A DNA stretch of 64,000 bases, from the NCBI RefSeq assembly GCF_018325905.1, contig NZ_AP021901.1:248001-312000 (forward strand), given 5' to 3'. Positions 24,693 to 34,078 of the stretch are shown here, one piece after another. The notes below the pieces were generated by a model. It was not told the DNA's origin. It ran no database searches and saw nothing but the letters and a program-made list of their open reading frames with translations. The stretch comes from Pseudomonas sp. St316 (GTDB lineage: Bacteria; Pseudomonadota; Gammaproteobacteria; Pseudomonadales; Pseudomonadaceae). Every line of letters begins with the position of its first letter. Position 1 is the stretch's first letter. Both the position numbers and the translations under genes were made by a program.

Positions 24693-26911
24693 GTACCGAA
24701 CAAGCAGAGGTGATCATCGTTGGCGCGGGGCTGGCCGGCAGCATCATCGCTTATCAGTTGGGCATGGCGGGCGTGGACGTGCTGATACTCGAATCGGGGC
24801 CGGAGGTCCCGGCCAACCGTGCGCAATACTTGGAACGCTTCTACACGGCCACTCTGAAAACCCCGGAATCGCCCTATCCGCCGGTCTCGACCCTGGATAC
24901 GCCACGCGATCCGAGCAAGGAAAATGCGCCTCGGGCGACCATCGCCGACCTGATCCTTCTCAAGGACAAGCCGCAATTGAGCTACTTGGTACAAAAAGGC
25001 CCGCTGCCCTTCAATAGCACCTATGAACGGGTGGGCGGCGGCACGACCTGGCATTGGGTCGGGACGTGCCTGCGCATGGTGCCGAACGATTTTCGCCTCA
25101 AGAGCAAGTACAACGTCGGGGTGGACTGGCCGATCGGTTACGACGATCTGCAAAGCGCCTATTGCCGGGCCGAGGCGGAAATTGGGGTATCGGCCAATGT
25201 CGCCGACCAGGCCTATCTGGGCATGACCTTTCCCGAGGGCTATTCATTCCCGATGCACAGCATTCCGTTGTCGTTGGTCGATGGCAGTTTTGTCACCGCC
25301 GTGACCGGGAAGACGTTTGACGGTTTGCCGCTGGTGGTCAGCCCGACGCCGGCCGGGCGCAATTCCCAGCCCTACGCCGGGCGCCGGGTGTGTGCCGGCA
25401 ATACCAACTGCACGCCGATCTGCCCGATCCAGGCCAAGTACGACGCCACCGTGACCCTGAACAAGGCCCTGGCCACCGGCAAGGTCCGGGTGCTGTACCG
25501 GACCGTGGCCAGCAAAGTGACCGTGGGCCCTGACAAGCACATCAATGGCGTCCAATTCATTCAGTATCAGCTGGGCGAGGGACCGCAGACGGGCACCGGC
25601 GTGGCCATCGGGCAGCGTTACGTGATCGCCGCCCATGCCATTGAAACCCCTAAATTGCTGCTCAACTCCAAGACCCCGGCCTGGCCCAAAGGTGTGGCCA
25701 ATAGCAGCGGGCAGGTGGGACGCAGTTTGTCCGACCATCCGATATACCTGGCGTGGGGGCTGATGCCGGAAGGCAAGACGGTGTTCCCGTACCGTGGCCC
25801 GGTGTCCACGGCGGGCATCGAGAGCCTGCGTGACGGCGATTTTCGTAGCCAGCGCGCGGCGTGGCGCATCGAAATCGGCAACGAGGGCTGGAACTGGCCG
25901 GTGGGCGATCCTTACGTCACCGTGGCCGATTTTATCGACGGGAAGAACAAAAGCTGCAGCAACCCATTGCCCTCGAAGGAGACACCGCCGCCGCCCACTG
26001 AAGCGCTTTACGGCACGGCACTGATTCAAAAGCTCAACGATCTGTTCATCCGTCAGTTCCGGATCGGATTTTTGGTGGAGCAGGTGGAGGAGCATCCCGA
26101 CCAGGCCAACAGCTACATCGTGCCTTCGACGGATAACTACACGGATGGGCTTGGCATTCTTCGGCCGGAAATCCACTACGACCTGTCCGACTACACCAAG
26201 GAAGGTTTCAGGCAGGCGAAGATATTGGCGAGCCACATCATCAAGGACCTGCTCGGTGCCGTGGAACTGACGGTACCCATTGGGGGAGGGACATTCAGAT
26301 ACAAAGACGAGGATTACAGCTTCCAGGGCGCCGGGCACCTGATGGGCACCTATCGCATGGGCGATGATCCGGCCAAGTCGGTGGTGGACAAGTACCAGCG
26401 CAGTTGGGACCACAAGAACCTGTTCCTGGTGGGCGATGGCGTCTTTCCCAGCACCGGTACCTCGAACCCGAGCCTGACGATTGCGGCGCTGTCGTTCCAG
26501 GCCGGGGACACCGTGGCCAACGACCTGAAGGCGGTGACGATGCAGGTTCAATCCAACATCGCCTGGCAGGGCACCGGTGTGCAGGTCAACGGGTTGGTGC
26601 CGCGCCTGGTTCGCTACGTCAGTGGGCTATGGTGTGCCAGTCCGCAGGGCGGCAATGTCGATGGAAAGGGCGGTTCCAGGCACATCGATTACAGCAGCTA
26701 TGCCTTGCCCGGTGCCGCCGAAGGTGCCTTGATCGGGCGCGTGGGCAATGCTGGCAAGCCGTTCCTGGTGGGTGATCTGGGGCAGGTTCCGGGCGATCAG
26801 CAAGGGGAACTGCAACTGTGCATCAACGATGACCTGACCGGGCAGTACGGGTCTGGCTTGAAAGACAACACCGGCGCGCTGACGATACGGGTCGAGTTCG
26901 GTGCGCTGTAA
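24689..26911 (+). CDS. GMC-type FAD oxidoreductase with C-terminal LecA/PA-IL-like domain
   Basis: A 740-residue protein. The N terminus has the FAD dinucleotide fold (EVIIVGAGLAGSIIAYQLG, residues 7-25, and LILESG). The GMC middle region has YERVGGGTTWHWVGTCLRM and a catalytic His region GAGHLMGTYRMG, then the C-terminal TGTSNPSLTIAALSFQAGD. After about residue 610 comes an added domain: NIAWQGTGVQVN, GALIGRVGNAGKPFLVG, and GELQLCINDDLTGQYGSG followed by NTGALTIRVEF, which closely follows the layout of the galactose-binding PA-IL lectin (LecA) of P. aeruginosa. It is likely the catalytic subunit of the cluster. The substrate is unknown; no signal peptide is seen. Confidence 0.75.
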   Translation: MSTEQAEVIIVGAGLAGSIIAYQLGMAGVDVLILESGPEVPANRAQYLERFYTATLKTPESPYPPVSTLDTPRDPSKENAPRATIADLILLKDKPQLSYLVQKGPLPFNSTYERVGGGTTWHWVGTCLRMVPNDFRLKSKYNVGVDWPIGYDDLQSAYCRAEAEIGVSANVADQAYLGMTFPEGYSFPMHSIPLSLVDGSFVTAVTGKTFDGLPLVVSPTPAGRNSQPYAGRRVCAGNTNCTPICPIQAKYDATVTLNKALATGKVRVLYRTVASKVTVGPDKHINGVQFIQYQLGEGPQTGTGVAIGQRYVIAAHAIETPKLLLNSKTPAWPKGVANSSGQVGRSLSDHPIYLAWGLMPEGKTVFPYRGPVSTAGIESLRDGDFRSQRAAWRIEIGNEGWNWPVGDPYVTVADFIDGKNKSCSNPLPSKETPPPPTEALYGTALIQKLNDLFIRQFRIGFLVEQVEEHPDQANSYIVPSTDNYTDGLGILRPEIHYDLSDYTKEGFRQAKILASHIIKDLLGAVELTVPIGGGTFRYKDEDYSFQGAGHLMGTYRMGDDPAKSVVDKYQRSWDHKNLFLVGDGVFPSTGTSNPSLTIAALSFQAGDTVANDLKAVTMQVQSNIAWQGTGVQVNGLVPRLVRYVSGLWCASPQGGNVDGKGGSRHIDYSSYALPGAAEGALIGRVGNAGKPFLVGDLGQVPGDQQGELQLCINDDLTGQYGSGLKDNTGALTIRVEFGAL

Positions 26912-26934
26912 CTGGAGCGGTAAAACCTAACGCT

Positions 26935-27024
26935 TGTGGGAGCAAGGCTTGCCCGCGATGCAAACACCTCGGTGTAGCGGATAGACCGAGGTGATGCCTT
27001 CGCGGGCAAGCCTTCCTCCCACAG
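26935..27024. repeat. REPIN, AAGGCTTGCCCGCGATG variant
   Basis: Arms GTGGGAGCAAGGCTTGCCCG and CGGGCAAGCCTTCCTCCCAC around about 40 bases with an inner CACCTCGGTGTA...CCGAGGTG pairing. A variant of the main REP family that also occurs inside the NRPS gene at 36814-36918. Confidence 0.8.
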
Positions 27025-27050
27025 AGGGGGCGGCGGGTATTACGTTGTTC

Positions 27051-27575
27051 TCAGGCCGCCGAACGCTGGCTGCGCAACGCCACCGGCCCGACGCGCTCTT
27101 CGATGGCCCGCTTCAGTTCGCCGCGAAGCCCCAGCAGAAAACCCGCCTCCACCACCACAAACAGCGGCCCGACAATCAACCCTGTGAGGTCGTCGACGAA
27201 CGCCGGCTTGCGGCCTTCGTAATAGTGGCCGACGAACTGGATCGCCCAGCCCACCACGAACATGCCCAGGCCACTGCCCAGCCATACCGAGGTGCTTTGT
27301 GCGGCGAGTATCTGGCCCAGCCAAACTGCCAGGGCCAGCAGCGCCGTCATCAGCAGTCCCAGGCGCAACTCCAGGCGCAGATAGAACCAGGCACTGGCCG
27401 CCGCGACCAGCAGCGCCGGCGACACCAGGACCGCGCCCACTGGCCAGCCTGGGCGTGACAGCAGCACGGCGACGGCGACGAAAATCAGCGGGATACCGAT
27501 GAAATGGCTGGCGATGTTGCGCGGGTCGCGGTGATAAGCCGCGTATTGACTGAGATGATCGACGAGGCTTTTCAT
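27051..27575 (-). CDS. DUF962/Mpo1-like membrane protein
   Basis: A 174-residue protein with about four membrane helices. The N-terminal H-x6-H-R-D-x2-N-x3-H-F-I-G motif (YAAYHRDPRNIASHFIG, about residues 11-27) and the second histidine region QFVGHYYEGRKPAF (about 113-126) are the family marks. Yeast Mpo1 is an Fe(II) dioxygenase that alpha-oxidises 2-hydroxy fatty acids; bacterial members are less studied. The metal-binding histidines are present. It diverges from a Crp/Fnr-type regulator. Confidence 0.8.
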   Translation of the reverse strand: MKSLVDHLSQYAAYHRDPRNIASHFIGIPLIFVAVAVLLSRPGWPVGAVLVSPALLVAAASAWFYLRLELRLGLLMTALLALAVWLGQILAAQSTSVWLGSGLGMFVVGWAIQFVGHYYEGRKPAFVDDLTGLIVGPLFVVVEAGFLLGLRGELKRAIEERVGPVALRSQRSAA

Positions 27576-27662
27576 TGTTGTTCCTCCTGAGGTGATGCCT
27601 GCATGATGCCCAGGTACCGCAAGGTGTTCTGTCAGTTAGCCGACACTTGTCCCGGAGTTTCC

Positions 27663-28349
27663 ATGAATTCGCATCCCTGGCACTCACACCTGATGGCCGG
27701 CCATTGGTACAGCCATCTGCCTGCTGAGTTACAGAATAGTCTGCTGGGCATGGCGCGGGTGCGCCGCCTGCCGCCGGGCCATCGACTGTTCCAGCGCGGC
27801 GATCCACCGTGCGGGCTGTATGCCGTACTGGAAGGCGCGGTGCGCGTCGGTGCGGTGAACGAGCAGGGCAAGGAGGCGTTGCTGAGCGTGGTGGAGGCGC
27901 CCCACTGGTTCGGTGAAATCTGCCTGTTCGATGGCCAGCCGCGAACCCATGATGCGGTCGTGGTGGGTCAATGTACGCTGCTGCACTTGCCCCAGGCGCC
28001 GTTGCTGGCCTTCCTGCAGGAGCAGCCGGTCTACTGGCGGCATCTCGCATTGTTGATGAGCCACAAGCTGCGCCTGGCCTTCATCAACCTCGAACACCTG
28101 AGCCTGATGCCCGCCCCGGCCCGCGTGGCCCACCGCCTGCTGCTGATCGCCGAAGGCTACGGCGAGATCGAACCGGCCCGACGGGTTCTGCAACTGCCCC
28201 AGGAGCAACTGGCGCTGATGCTCGCGCTGTCACGCCAGACCACCAACCAGATCCTCAAGGACCTGCAGGCCCAGGGCATTCTTCACCTCAGTTATGGCGA
28301 GATCGAAATCCTCGACATCGAGCGGTTGCGAGCGTTGACTACAATCTGA
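27663..28349 (+). CDS. Crp/Fnr-family transcriptional regulator
   Basis: A 228-residue regulator with an N-terminal cyclic-nucleotide-binding fold (about residues 10-130: LPPGHRLFQRGDPPCGLYAVLEGAVRVGAV, WFGEICLFDGQPRTHDAVV) and a C-terminal winged helix (about 150-225) with recognition helix in LSRQTTNQILKDLQ. The FNR cysteine cluster is not present, and a cAMP-type pocket is not obvious, so the ligand is uncertain. The start at 27663 follows GGAG by 5 bases. It is divergent from the Mpo1-like gene, which may be its target. Confidence 0.85.
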   Translation: MNSHPWHSHLMAGHWYSHLPAELQNSLLGMARVRRLPPGHRLFQRGDPPCGLYAVLEGAVRVGAVNEQGKEALLSVVEAPHWFGEICLFDGQPRTHDAVVVGQCTLLHLPQAPLLAFLQEQPVYWRHLALLMSHKLRLAFINLEHLSLMPAPARVAHRLLLIAEGYGEIEPARRVLQLPQEQLALMLALSRQTTNQILKDLQAQGILHLSYGEIEILDIERLRALTTI

Positions 28350-28364
28350 ACCCGACCTGAACCT

Positions 28365-28455
28365 TGTGGGAGCGAGCTTGCTCGCGATGAGGGCCTAACA
28401 TTCAACATCAACGTTGACTGTTGTACCGCCGTCGCGAGCAAGCTCGCTCCCACAG
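28365..28455. repeat. REPIN
   Basis: Two inverted GTGGGAGCGAG arms between the Crp-like and AraC genes. A third single arm follows at 28498-28527. Confidence 0.85.
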
Positions 28456-28497
28456 GGGGTGATGTTGTCGCCGATATTGCGCTCATACCGATTCCAA

Positions 28498-28527
28498 TGT
28501 GGGAGCGAGCCTGCTCGCGATAGGGCC
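28498..28527. repeat. Single REP arm
   Basis: GTGGGAGCGAGCCTGCTCGC without a partner nearby, just after the AraC gene stop. Confidence 0.7.
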
Positions 28528-28547
28528 AGTGCAACCAACGCAAATCC

Positions 28548-29552
28548 CTAGCGCAAGCCCTCCCGAAACTGCCCCGGCGTCATTCCGGTCCAGCGCTTGA
28601 ATGCGCGGCTGAAGCTGCTGGTATCGGCAAAGCCCAACAGGTAGCTGACTTCGCTCAGCGAGCAGTTCGGATCCCGCAGGTGCAGCAGCGCGAGGTTTTC
28701 CCGGCACTCGTTGAGCAGGGCGTCGAAGCGGCAGCCTTCGTCGGCCAGGTGCCGTTGCAGGCTGCGCAGGCTCAGGTGCATGGCTTGGGCGATGCGTTCA
28801 GCACTGGGCTCGCCTTCGGGCAGTTGGGCCTCGATGGCCGCGCGTACCTTGCGTTCCCAGGTCAGCGGCTTGAGCTGCGCCAGGGTGCGTTCGAGCACTG
28901 TTTCGTTGTGCTCGGCCAGTTCCGGATTGGCGTCGTCCAGGTGGCTGTCGAAATCGGTGAGGTTGAACTCCAGGCAATCCTGGGCCGCGCCGAAATACAT
29001 CGGCGAGCGGAACACTTTGTGCCAGGGGCTGGGGTCCGCCGGTTCCGGGCGCCGCAGGTACACCGCCAGCGGTGCGTAATCGCGACCGAGGCGGTTGCGA
29101 CAAGTGCGCACGTAAATCGCCGCGAACGCGTCGATGGCTTCAAAGGCTGGCGCCGGTCGACCCTGGGGCACATCGAGACTGAAGCGGTAGCGGTCTTCGC
29201 CGCGGCTCAATTGCAGGGTCAGCGCATCGCTGACCACCGGGTGATAGCGCACGATCCGCTCGAACACTTCCCGCAGGCTGCCGCTGGCCACCAGGGCATA
29301 ACCCAGTGCGTGAAACGTGGTGGGGCTGACGAAGCGCGATACCCGCAGGCCAATGGCCGGGTCGCCGCTGGCCTGCACGGCCAATGCCCACAGACGCGTG
29401 GTGGCCGAGAGCGGGTAACGGGCGTTCGGGTCGTCCATCCATTGCGGGTCGAGGCCGGCCTCCAGGCACAGGGCATGACTGTCCAGGCCCAGCGCATCGA
29501 GCTGTTTGCGCAGGGCGCGGGTCCAGCTGGCAAGGGAGGTCGGTTCAGTCAT
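28548..29552 (-). CDS. AraC-family transcriptional regulator (arabinose-binding-like N terminus)
   Basis: A 334-residue regulator with the effector domain of the OruR/ArgR-type AraC group (about residues 20-205) and a C-terminal double helix-turn-helix (about 230-330), including LSEVSYLLGFADTSSFSRAFKRWTGMTPGQFR, the AraC signature. It is divergent from a fatty acid desaturase (29653), which is its likely target by analogy with other divergent AraC pairs. No clear Shine-Dalgarno was found for the ATG. Confidence 0.88.
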   Translation of the reverse strand: MTEPTSLASWTRALRKQLDALGLDSHALCLEAGLDPQWMDDPNARYPLSATTRLWALAVQASGDPAIGLRVSRFVSPTTFHALGYALVASGSLREVFERIVRYHPVVSDALTLQLSRGEDRYRFSLDVPQGRPAPAFEAIDAFAAIYVRTCRNRLGRDYAPLAVYLRRPEPADPSPWHKVFRSPMYFGAAQDCLEFNLTDFDSHLDDANPELAEHNETVLERTLAQLKPLTWERKVRAAIEAQLPEGEPSAERIAQAMHLSLRSLQRHLADEGCRFDALLNECRENLALLHLRDPNCSLSEVSYLLGFADTSSFSRAFKRWTGMTPGQFREGLR

Positions 29553-29652
29553 GACGATTGGCGCTTGCGGTCAACAGGTTGGCGTTTACGGCTACCACCC
29601 CAGGGGGCAACGCCCGGCAGGATGAGCTCATCTCTAACAGAGGATGTAAGCC

Positions 29653-30726
29653 ATGCACGGCACTTGCGCAAGCCCCGAGCGATTGAATGCACAACAGCGA
29701 GCCGCCCATATTCGCCAGGTGGTCCTGGCCCGGGGCGATGAACTGCGCCAGCGTTATCCGATCCTGCGTCATCAGGATGCGCTGGGTGCGGGCATCCTGG
29801 CGTTCGCCCTGGTCGGGATGATCGGTTCGGCGCTGCTCTACATCAACGGTTACCTGGCCGGATGGGCGTGCCTGTTGCTCAACGCGTTTTTCGCATCGCT
29901 GACCCACGAGCTGGAACATGACCTGATCCACAGCATGTATTTTCGCAAGCAACGCCTGCCCCATAATTTGATGATGGGATTGGTCTGGCTGGCGCGGCCG
30001 AGCACGATCAACCCGTGGATCCGCCGCCACCTGCACCTCAATCACCACAAGGTGTCCGGCAGCGAAGCCGACATGGAGGAGCGCGCCATCACCAACGGCG
30101 AGCCCTGGGGGCTGGCGCGGTTGCTGATGGTCGGTGATAACGTGATGTCGGCCTTCATCCGCCTGTTGCGGGCCAAGACCTGGACGCACAAGCGCAGCAT
30201 CCTCAAGCGCACGCTGAAGGTGTATTTCCCGCTGGCGTTGCTGCATTGGGGGACCTGGTATGTGTTTCTCGGTTTCCATGGGGCCAACGGCATCGCCGGT
30301 CTGCTGGGCATGTCGATCGATTGGTCGACGACCACGCTGTCGGTCATGCACGTGATCGACATCGCGGCGGTGGTAATCATCGGCCCGAATGTATTGCGCA
30401 CTTTTTGCCTGCATTTCATCAGCTCGAACATGCACTACTACGGCGACATCGAGCCGGGCAATGTCATCCAGCAGACCCAGGTGCTCAACCCTTGGTGGCT
30501 GTGGCCGTTGCAGGCGTTCTGCTTCAACTTCGGCAGCAGCCATGGCATTCATCATTTCGTGGTGAAGGAACCGTTCTATATTCGCCAACTGACGGTGCCG
30601 GTGGCTCACAAGGTGATGCGCGAGATGGGTGTGCGGTTCAATGATTTCGGCACGTTCGGGCGGGCGAATCGGTTTGTGCGCGCGGAGCGTGTGCTGCGCG
30701 ATGAGGTGGGTACGGCTCGGGTTTGA
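29653..30726 (+). CDS. Fatty acid desaturase-like membrane protein
   Basis: A 357-residue membrane protein with desaturase histidine boxes: H85-ELE-H89 (after ASLT), HLHLNHH at 126-132, and HGIHHF near 296-301. About four membrane segments separate them. It is not closely similar to the DesA-type at 13414-14598: the spacing and flanking sequence differ. Its substrate (acyl-lipid, acyl-CoA, or a sphingolipid/carotenoid-type) cannot be told from the sequence. AraC-type control is likely because of the divergent regulator. GAGG precedes the start. Confidence 0.8.
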   Translation: MHGTCASPERLNAQQRAAHIRQVVLARGDELRQRYPILRHQDALGAGILAFALVGMIGSALLYINGYLAGWACLLLNAFFASLTHELEHDLIHSMYFRKQRLPHNLMMGLVWLARPSTINPWIRRHLHLNHHKVSGSEADMEERAITNGEPWGLARLLMVGDNVMSAFIRLLRAKTWTHKRSILKRTLKVYFPLALLHWGTWYVFLGFHGANGIAGLLGMSIDWSTTTLSVMHVIDIAAVVIIGPNVLRTFCLHFISSNMHYYGDIEPGNVIQQTQVLNPWWLWPLQAFCFNFGSSHGIHHFVVKEPFYIRQLTVPVAHKVMREMGVRFNDFGTFGRANRFVRAERVLRDEVGTARV

Positions 30727-31099
30727 GACGCAGCACCTTAGGCATGAAAAACACATCCTGTGGCGAGGCAATTCATCCCCCCGCCACATTGGGCTCTTCG
30801 CCCATGTCGCAATAGCTCAGGCTGCCGCACGAGGCGACGTGGGTTTCGTTCGCAGCCACGTATTGAGCCAGCCGTTATGCCGGCGCAAGAGCACCTATAC
30901 TGCAAACGCGGGTGCAACCCTGTTCACCTGCCGTGTCCTCCCGTCGCCTATTTCTTCGACACCCTAATTATTTGTACAGCTTTGCCGACAGATTGGTATG
31001 CGTGCACCAAAGTGGAGCGAAGTGATAACCGCTCGCACTGCTACACGGAACGTTGCAAACCTGGAATGCATCCCCACTCCTGCATAAGAAGCCTACTCA
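30727..31099. other. Intergenic region before the chemoreceptor
   Basis: About 370 bases without a gene. It holds a degenerate palindrome GTGGCGAGGC...CCGCCAC (30760-30787), a relative of the intact one at 44181-44208. It also has an NtrC-box-like sequence TGCACCAAAGTGGAGCG (31003-31019), where the known consensus is TGCACC-N4-TGGTGCA. No sigma-54 -24/-12 pair with correct spacing was found. Confidence 0.35.
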
Positions 31100-32980
31100 A
31101 TGAATCTGAAATTCAGCCATAAAATCCTTCTTGCCGCCTCCGGTGTGGTGGTTCTGGCTTTTGCCCTGTTCACGCTCTACAACGATTATTTGCAGCGCAA
31201 CACCATCGGCAGCAGCCTTGAGTCGTCCATCGAGCAATCCGGCGACCTGACCGCCAGCAGCATCCAGAACTGGATGAGTGGCCGGATACTGGTGCTGGAA
31301 AACCTGGCGCAAAACATCGCGCACCAGGGCGCTTCTGCCGATCTGCCGGGGTTGGTCGATCAGCCAGCGCTGACGTCGAACTTCCAGTTCACTTATGTGG
31401 GCCAGGCCAACGGTGTCTTCACCCAACGCCCTGATGCAAAAATGCCTGACGGCTACGACCCGCGTCAGCGCCCTTGGTACAAGCAGGCGGTGACTGCCGA
31501 TAAAACCATGCTGACCCCGCCTTATTCGGCGGCGGTGGGCGGCCTGGTGGTGACCGTTGCCCTGCCGGTGAAGCACAATGGCGAACTGCTCGGCGTGGTA
31601 GGTGGTGACCTGAGCCTGGAAACCCTGGTGAAAATCATCAACTCCGTGGACTTCGGTGGTATCGGCCATGCGTTCCTGGTCAGCGGCGACGGTCAGGTGA
31701 TCGTCAGCCCGGAAAAAGACCAGGTGATGAAGAACCTCAAGGACATCTACCCAGGTACTGCGGTGCGCATTGGCAAGGGTATCCAGGAGGTTGAGCTGAA
31801 CGGGCAGGACCGTATCCTTTCGTTTACTCCAGTGACTGGCTTGCCGAACGCCGAGTGGTACATCGGCCTGTCGATCGATAAGGCCAAGGCCTACGCGCCG
31901 CTGAGCCAGTTCCGTACGTCTGCGTTGATTGCGATGTTTGTCGCGGTGGCGGCCATTGCGTTGCTGCTGAGCATGCTGATCCAAGTGTTGATGCGTCCAT
32001 TGACCACCATGGGCCGCGCCATGCAGGACATCGCCCAGGGCGAAGGCGACCTGACCCGGCGCCTGGTCGTGCAGGGCAAGGATGAATTCGCAGTGTTGGG
32101 AGGTTCGTTCAACCAGTTCGTGGAGCGGATTCACGCGTCGATCTCGGAAGTGTCTTCCGCGACTCGCCAGGTGCATGACCTGTCGCAGCGGGTGATGACT
32201 TCGTCCAATGCGTCGCTCGTCGGCTCGGATGAACAGAGCGCCCGTACCAACAGCGTGGCCGCGGCCATCAACCAGTTGGGCGCCGCGACCCAGGAAATCG
32301 CCCGCAATGCCGCCGATGCCTCGCAACATGCCAGCGGTGCCAGCGAACAGGCTGATGACGGTCGCCAGGTGGTGGAGAAAACCATCCAGGCCATGACCGA
32401 GCTGTCGCAGAAGATCAGCCTTTCGTGCACCCAGATCGAAACCCTGAACGCCAGCACCGACAACATCGGGCACATCCTGGACGTGATCAAGGGCATCTCC
32501 CAGCAAACCAACCTGTTGGCCCTGAACGCGGCCATCGAAGCAGCCCGTGCCGGTGAAGCCGGCCGTGGTTTTGCGGTGGTGGCCGATGAAGTGCGCAACC
32601 TGGCGCACCGCACCCAGGAGTCGGCGGAAGAAATCCACAAGATGATCACCTCGCTGCAGGTCGGCTCCCGTGAGGCGGTGACCACGATGAACGCCAGCCA
32701 GACCTCCAGCGAAGAAAGCGTGGAAGTGGCCAACCAGGCCGGCCTGCGCCTGGTCAGCGTAACGCAGCGCATCGGTGAGATCGACGGCATGAACCAGTCG
32801 GTGGCCGCCGCGACCGAAGAACAGACGGCCGTGGTGGAAACCCTCAACATGGACGTCAGCCACATCAACCTGCTGAACCAGCAGAGCGTGGCCAACCTCA
32901 ATGAAACCCTGAAGGATTGCGATGCCTTGTCGCAACAGGCGAACCGGTTGAAGCAACTGGTGGACAGCTTCAAGATCTGA
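31100..32980 (+). CDS. Methyl-accepting chemotaxis protein, dCache amino-acid receptor type
   Basis: A 626-residue chemoreceptor: membrane helix (about residues 7-27), periplasmic dCache domain (about 35-270), second helix (about 275-297), HAMP (about 298-350), and the cytoplasmic signalling hairpin with the conserved tip [34 protein letters not shown] near residue 470. The amino-acid-binding motif Y-x4-R-x-W-Y-x14-Y-x~27-D is complete: Y119, R124, W126, Y127, Y142 and D170. This motif marks dCache domains that bind the amino and carboxyl groups of amino acids, such as PctA/PctB/PctC. The specific amino acid cannot be predicted. Confidence 0.9.
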   Translation: MNLKFSHKILLAASGVVVLAFALFTLYNDYLQRNTIGSSLESSIEQSGDLTASSIQNWMSGRILVLENLAQNIAHQGASADLPGLVDQPALTSNFQFTYVGQANGVFTQRPDAKMPDGYDPRQRPWYKQAVTADKTMLTPPYSAAVGGLVVTVALPVKHNGELLGVVGGDLSLETLVKIINSVDFGGIGHAFLVSGDGQVIVSPEKDQVMKNLKDIYPGTAVRIGKGIQEVELNGQDRILSFTPVTGLPNAEWYIGLSIDKAKAYAPLSQFRTSALIAMFVAVAAIALLLSMLIQVLMRPLTTMGRAMQDIAQGEGDLTRRLVVQGKDEFAVLGGSFNQFVERIHASISEVSSATRQVHDLSQRVMTSSNASLVGSDEQSARTNSVAAAINQLGAATQEIARNAADASQHASGASEQADDGRQVVEKTIQAMTELSQKISLSCTQIETLNASTDNIGHILDVIKGISQQTNLLALNAAIEAARAGEAGRGFAVVADEVRNLAHRTQESAEEIHKMITSLQVGSREAVTTMNASQTSSEESVEVANQAGLRLVSVTQRIGEIDGMNQSVAAATEEQTAVVETLNMDVSHINLLNQQSVANLNETLKDCDALSQQANRLKQLVDSFKI

Positions 32981-33002
32981 CCCAGTCACAAGCCGACCCA
33001 CC

Positions 33003-33575
33003 GCCATCGCGAGCAAGCTCGCTCCCACAAGGGATTGGCGGTGGCTCGGGATTTTGCATCTCCCGGAACCAAAACCGTGGGAGCGAGCTTGCTCGCGATG
33101 ACGGCGGCTCAGCCAACATCACTGCCAGCCGACCCACCGCCATCGCGAGCAAGCTCGCTCCCACCAGGGATTGGCGGTGGCTCGGGATTTTGCATCTCCC
33201 GGAACCAAAACCGTGGGAGCGAGCTTGCTCGCGATGACGGCGGCACAGCCAACATCACTGCCAGCCGACCCACCGCCATCGCGAGCAAGCTCGCTCCCAC
33301 CAGGGATTGGCGGTGGCTCGGGATTTTGCACCTCCCGGAACCAAAACCGTGGGAGCGAGCTTGCTCGCGATGACGGCGGCACAGCCAACATCACGGCCAG
33401 TTGACCCACCGCTTTCGCGAGCAAGCTCGCTCCCACCAGGGATTGGCGGTGGCTCGGGATTTTGCCCCCTCCGGAACCAAAACCGAGCGAGCTTGCTCGC
33501 GATGACGGCGGCTCAGCCAACATCACTGCCAGTTGACCCACCGCTTTCGCCATCAAGCTCGCTCCCACAAGGGAG
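33003..33575. repeat. Tandem REPIN array, 136-bp period
   Basis: Five REP-pair units follow the chemoreceptor. The left landmark CCGACCCACCG recurs near 32993, 33129 and 33265, exactly 136 bases apart; the next unit (about 33401) has TTGACCCACCG, and the last is shortened by a 4-base loss (ACCGAGCGAG lacks TGGG). Filler sequence (GGATTGGCGGTGGCTCGGGA) is shared among units. It sits between a plus-strand and a minus-strand gene. Confidence 0.9.
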
Positions 33576-33581
33576 TGGCGC

Positions 33582-34046
33582 TTACTTGAACATCCCCTGC
33601 ACATTCCCCATCGCCTCATCGGCAAAGCCCTGGAGGAAATCCCTGAAGCCCGACGGCGTGTGGGCGTCGGTGTGGTCGGCGATGATGGTCCAGGTGGCGC
33701 GGCAGCGGTTGTCCGCCAGGGGCTCGACGCGCATGGCCGCCCACAGGTTGTCGATGCCCAGGGTGTTGTAGATCAGCGTCCAGGTCATGTGCATGGCCTG
33801 TTCGTCACGGCTGTTGAGCTGTTCCACCACCAGGTTTTGCCCATCGCGGAAGAACTTCTTGCGCAGGGACCTCACGCCCTGGCCGGTCATTTCGATACGC
33901 TCCAGGGCCGGGATGAAACGGTTGAATCCGCCAAAATCACCCACCACGTCCCAGACGCGCGCCGCGTCGGCGGGTACCTCCACCGAGGTTTCGACCTGGC
34001 AGGCATGGGGGTTCTTGATCAGGGTGTCGGGTTGAAATGCACTCAT
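33582..34046 (-). CDS. mgoD: SRPBCC/polyketide-cyclase-like protein, MgoD/PvfD-like
   Basis: A 154-residue START/SRPBCC-fold protein: VETSVEVPADAARVWDVVGDFGGFNRFIPALERIEM at the N terminus and a C-terminal amphipathic helix (GFRDFLQGFADEAMGNVQ). The ATG follows AAGGAG. It is the last of four genes transcribed to the left. In the mgo (P. syringae) and pvf (P. entomophila) operons the fourth gene encodes such a cyclase-like protein, and here both position and family match. The protein's exact reaction in that pathway is not established; the symbol rests on operon context. Confidence 0.75.
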   Translation of the reverse strand: MSAFQPDTLIKNPHACQVETSVEVPADAARVWDVVGDFGGFNRFIPALERIEMTGQGVRSLRKKFFRDGQNLVVEQLNSRDEQAMHMTWTLIYNTLGIDNLWAAMRVEPLADNRCRATWTIIADHTDAHTPSGFRDFLQGFADEAMGNVQGMFK

Positions 34047-34078
34047 GGTCTTGCTCCTTGCTTTGGGTTGAGGGTGTT

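Noticed and set aside
30990..31060. A sigma-54 promoter before the chemoreceptor
   Set aside because: GG/GC pairs such as TTGGTATGCGTGCA are 9 rather than 12 bases apart, and ACACGGAACGTTGCA lacks the -24 GG.
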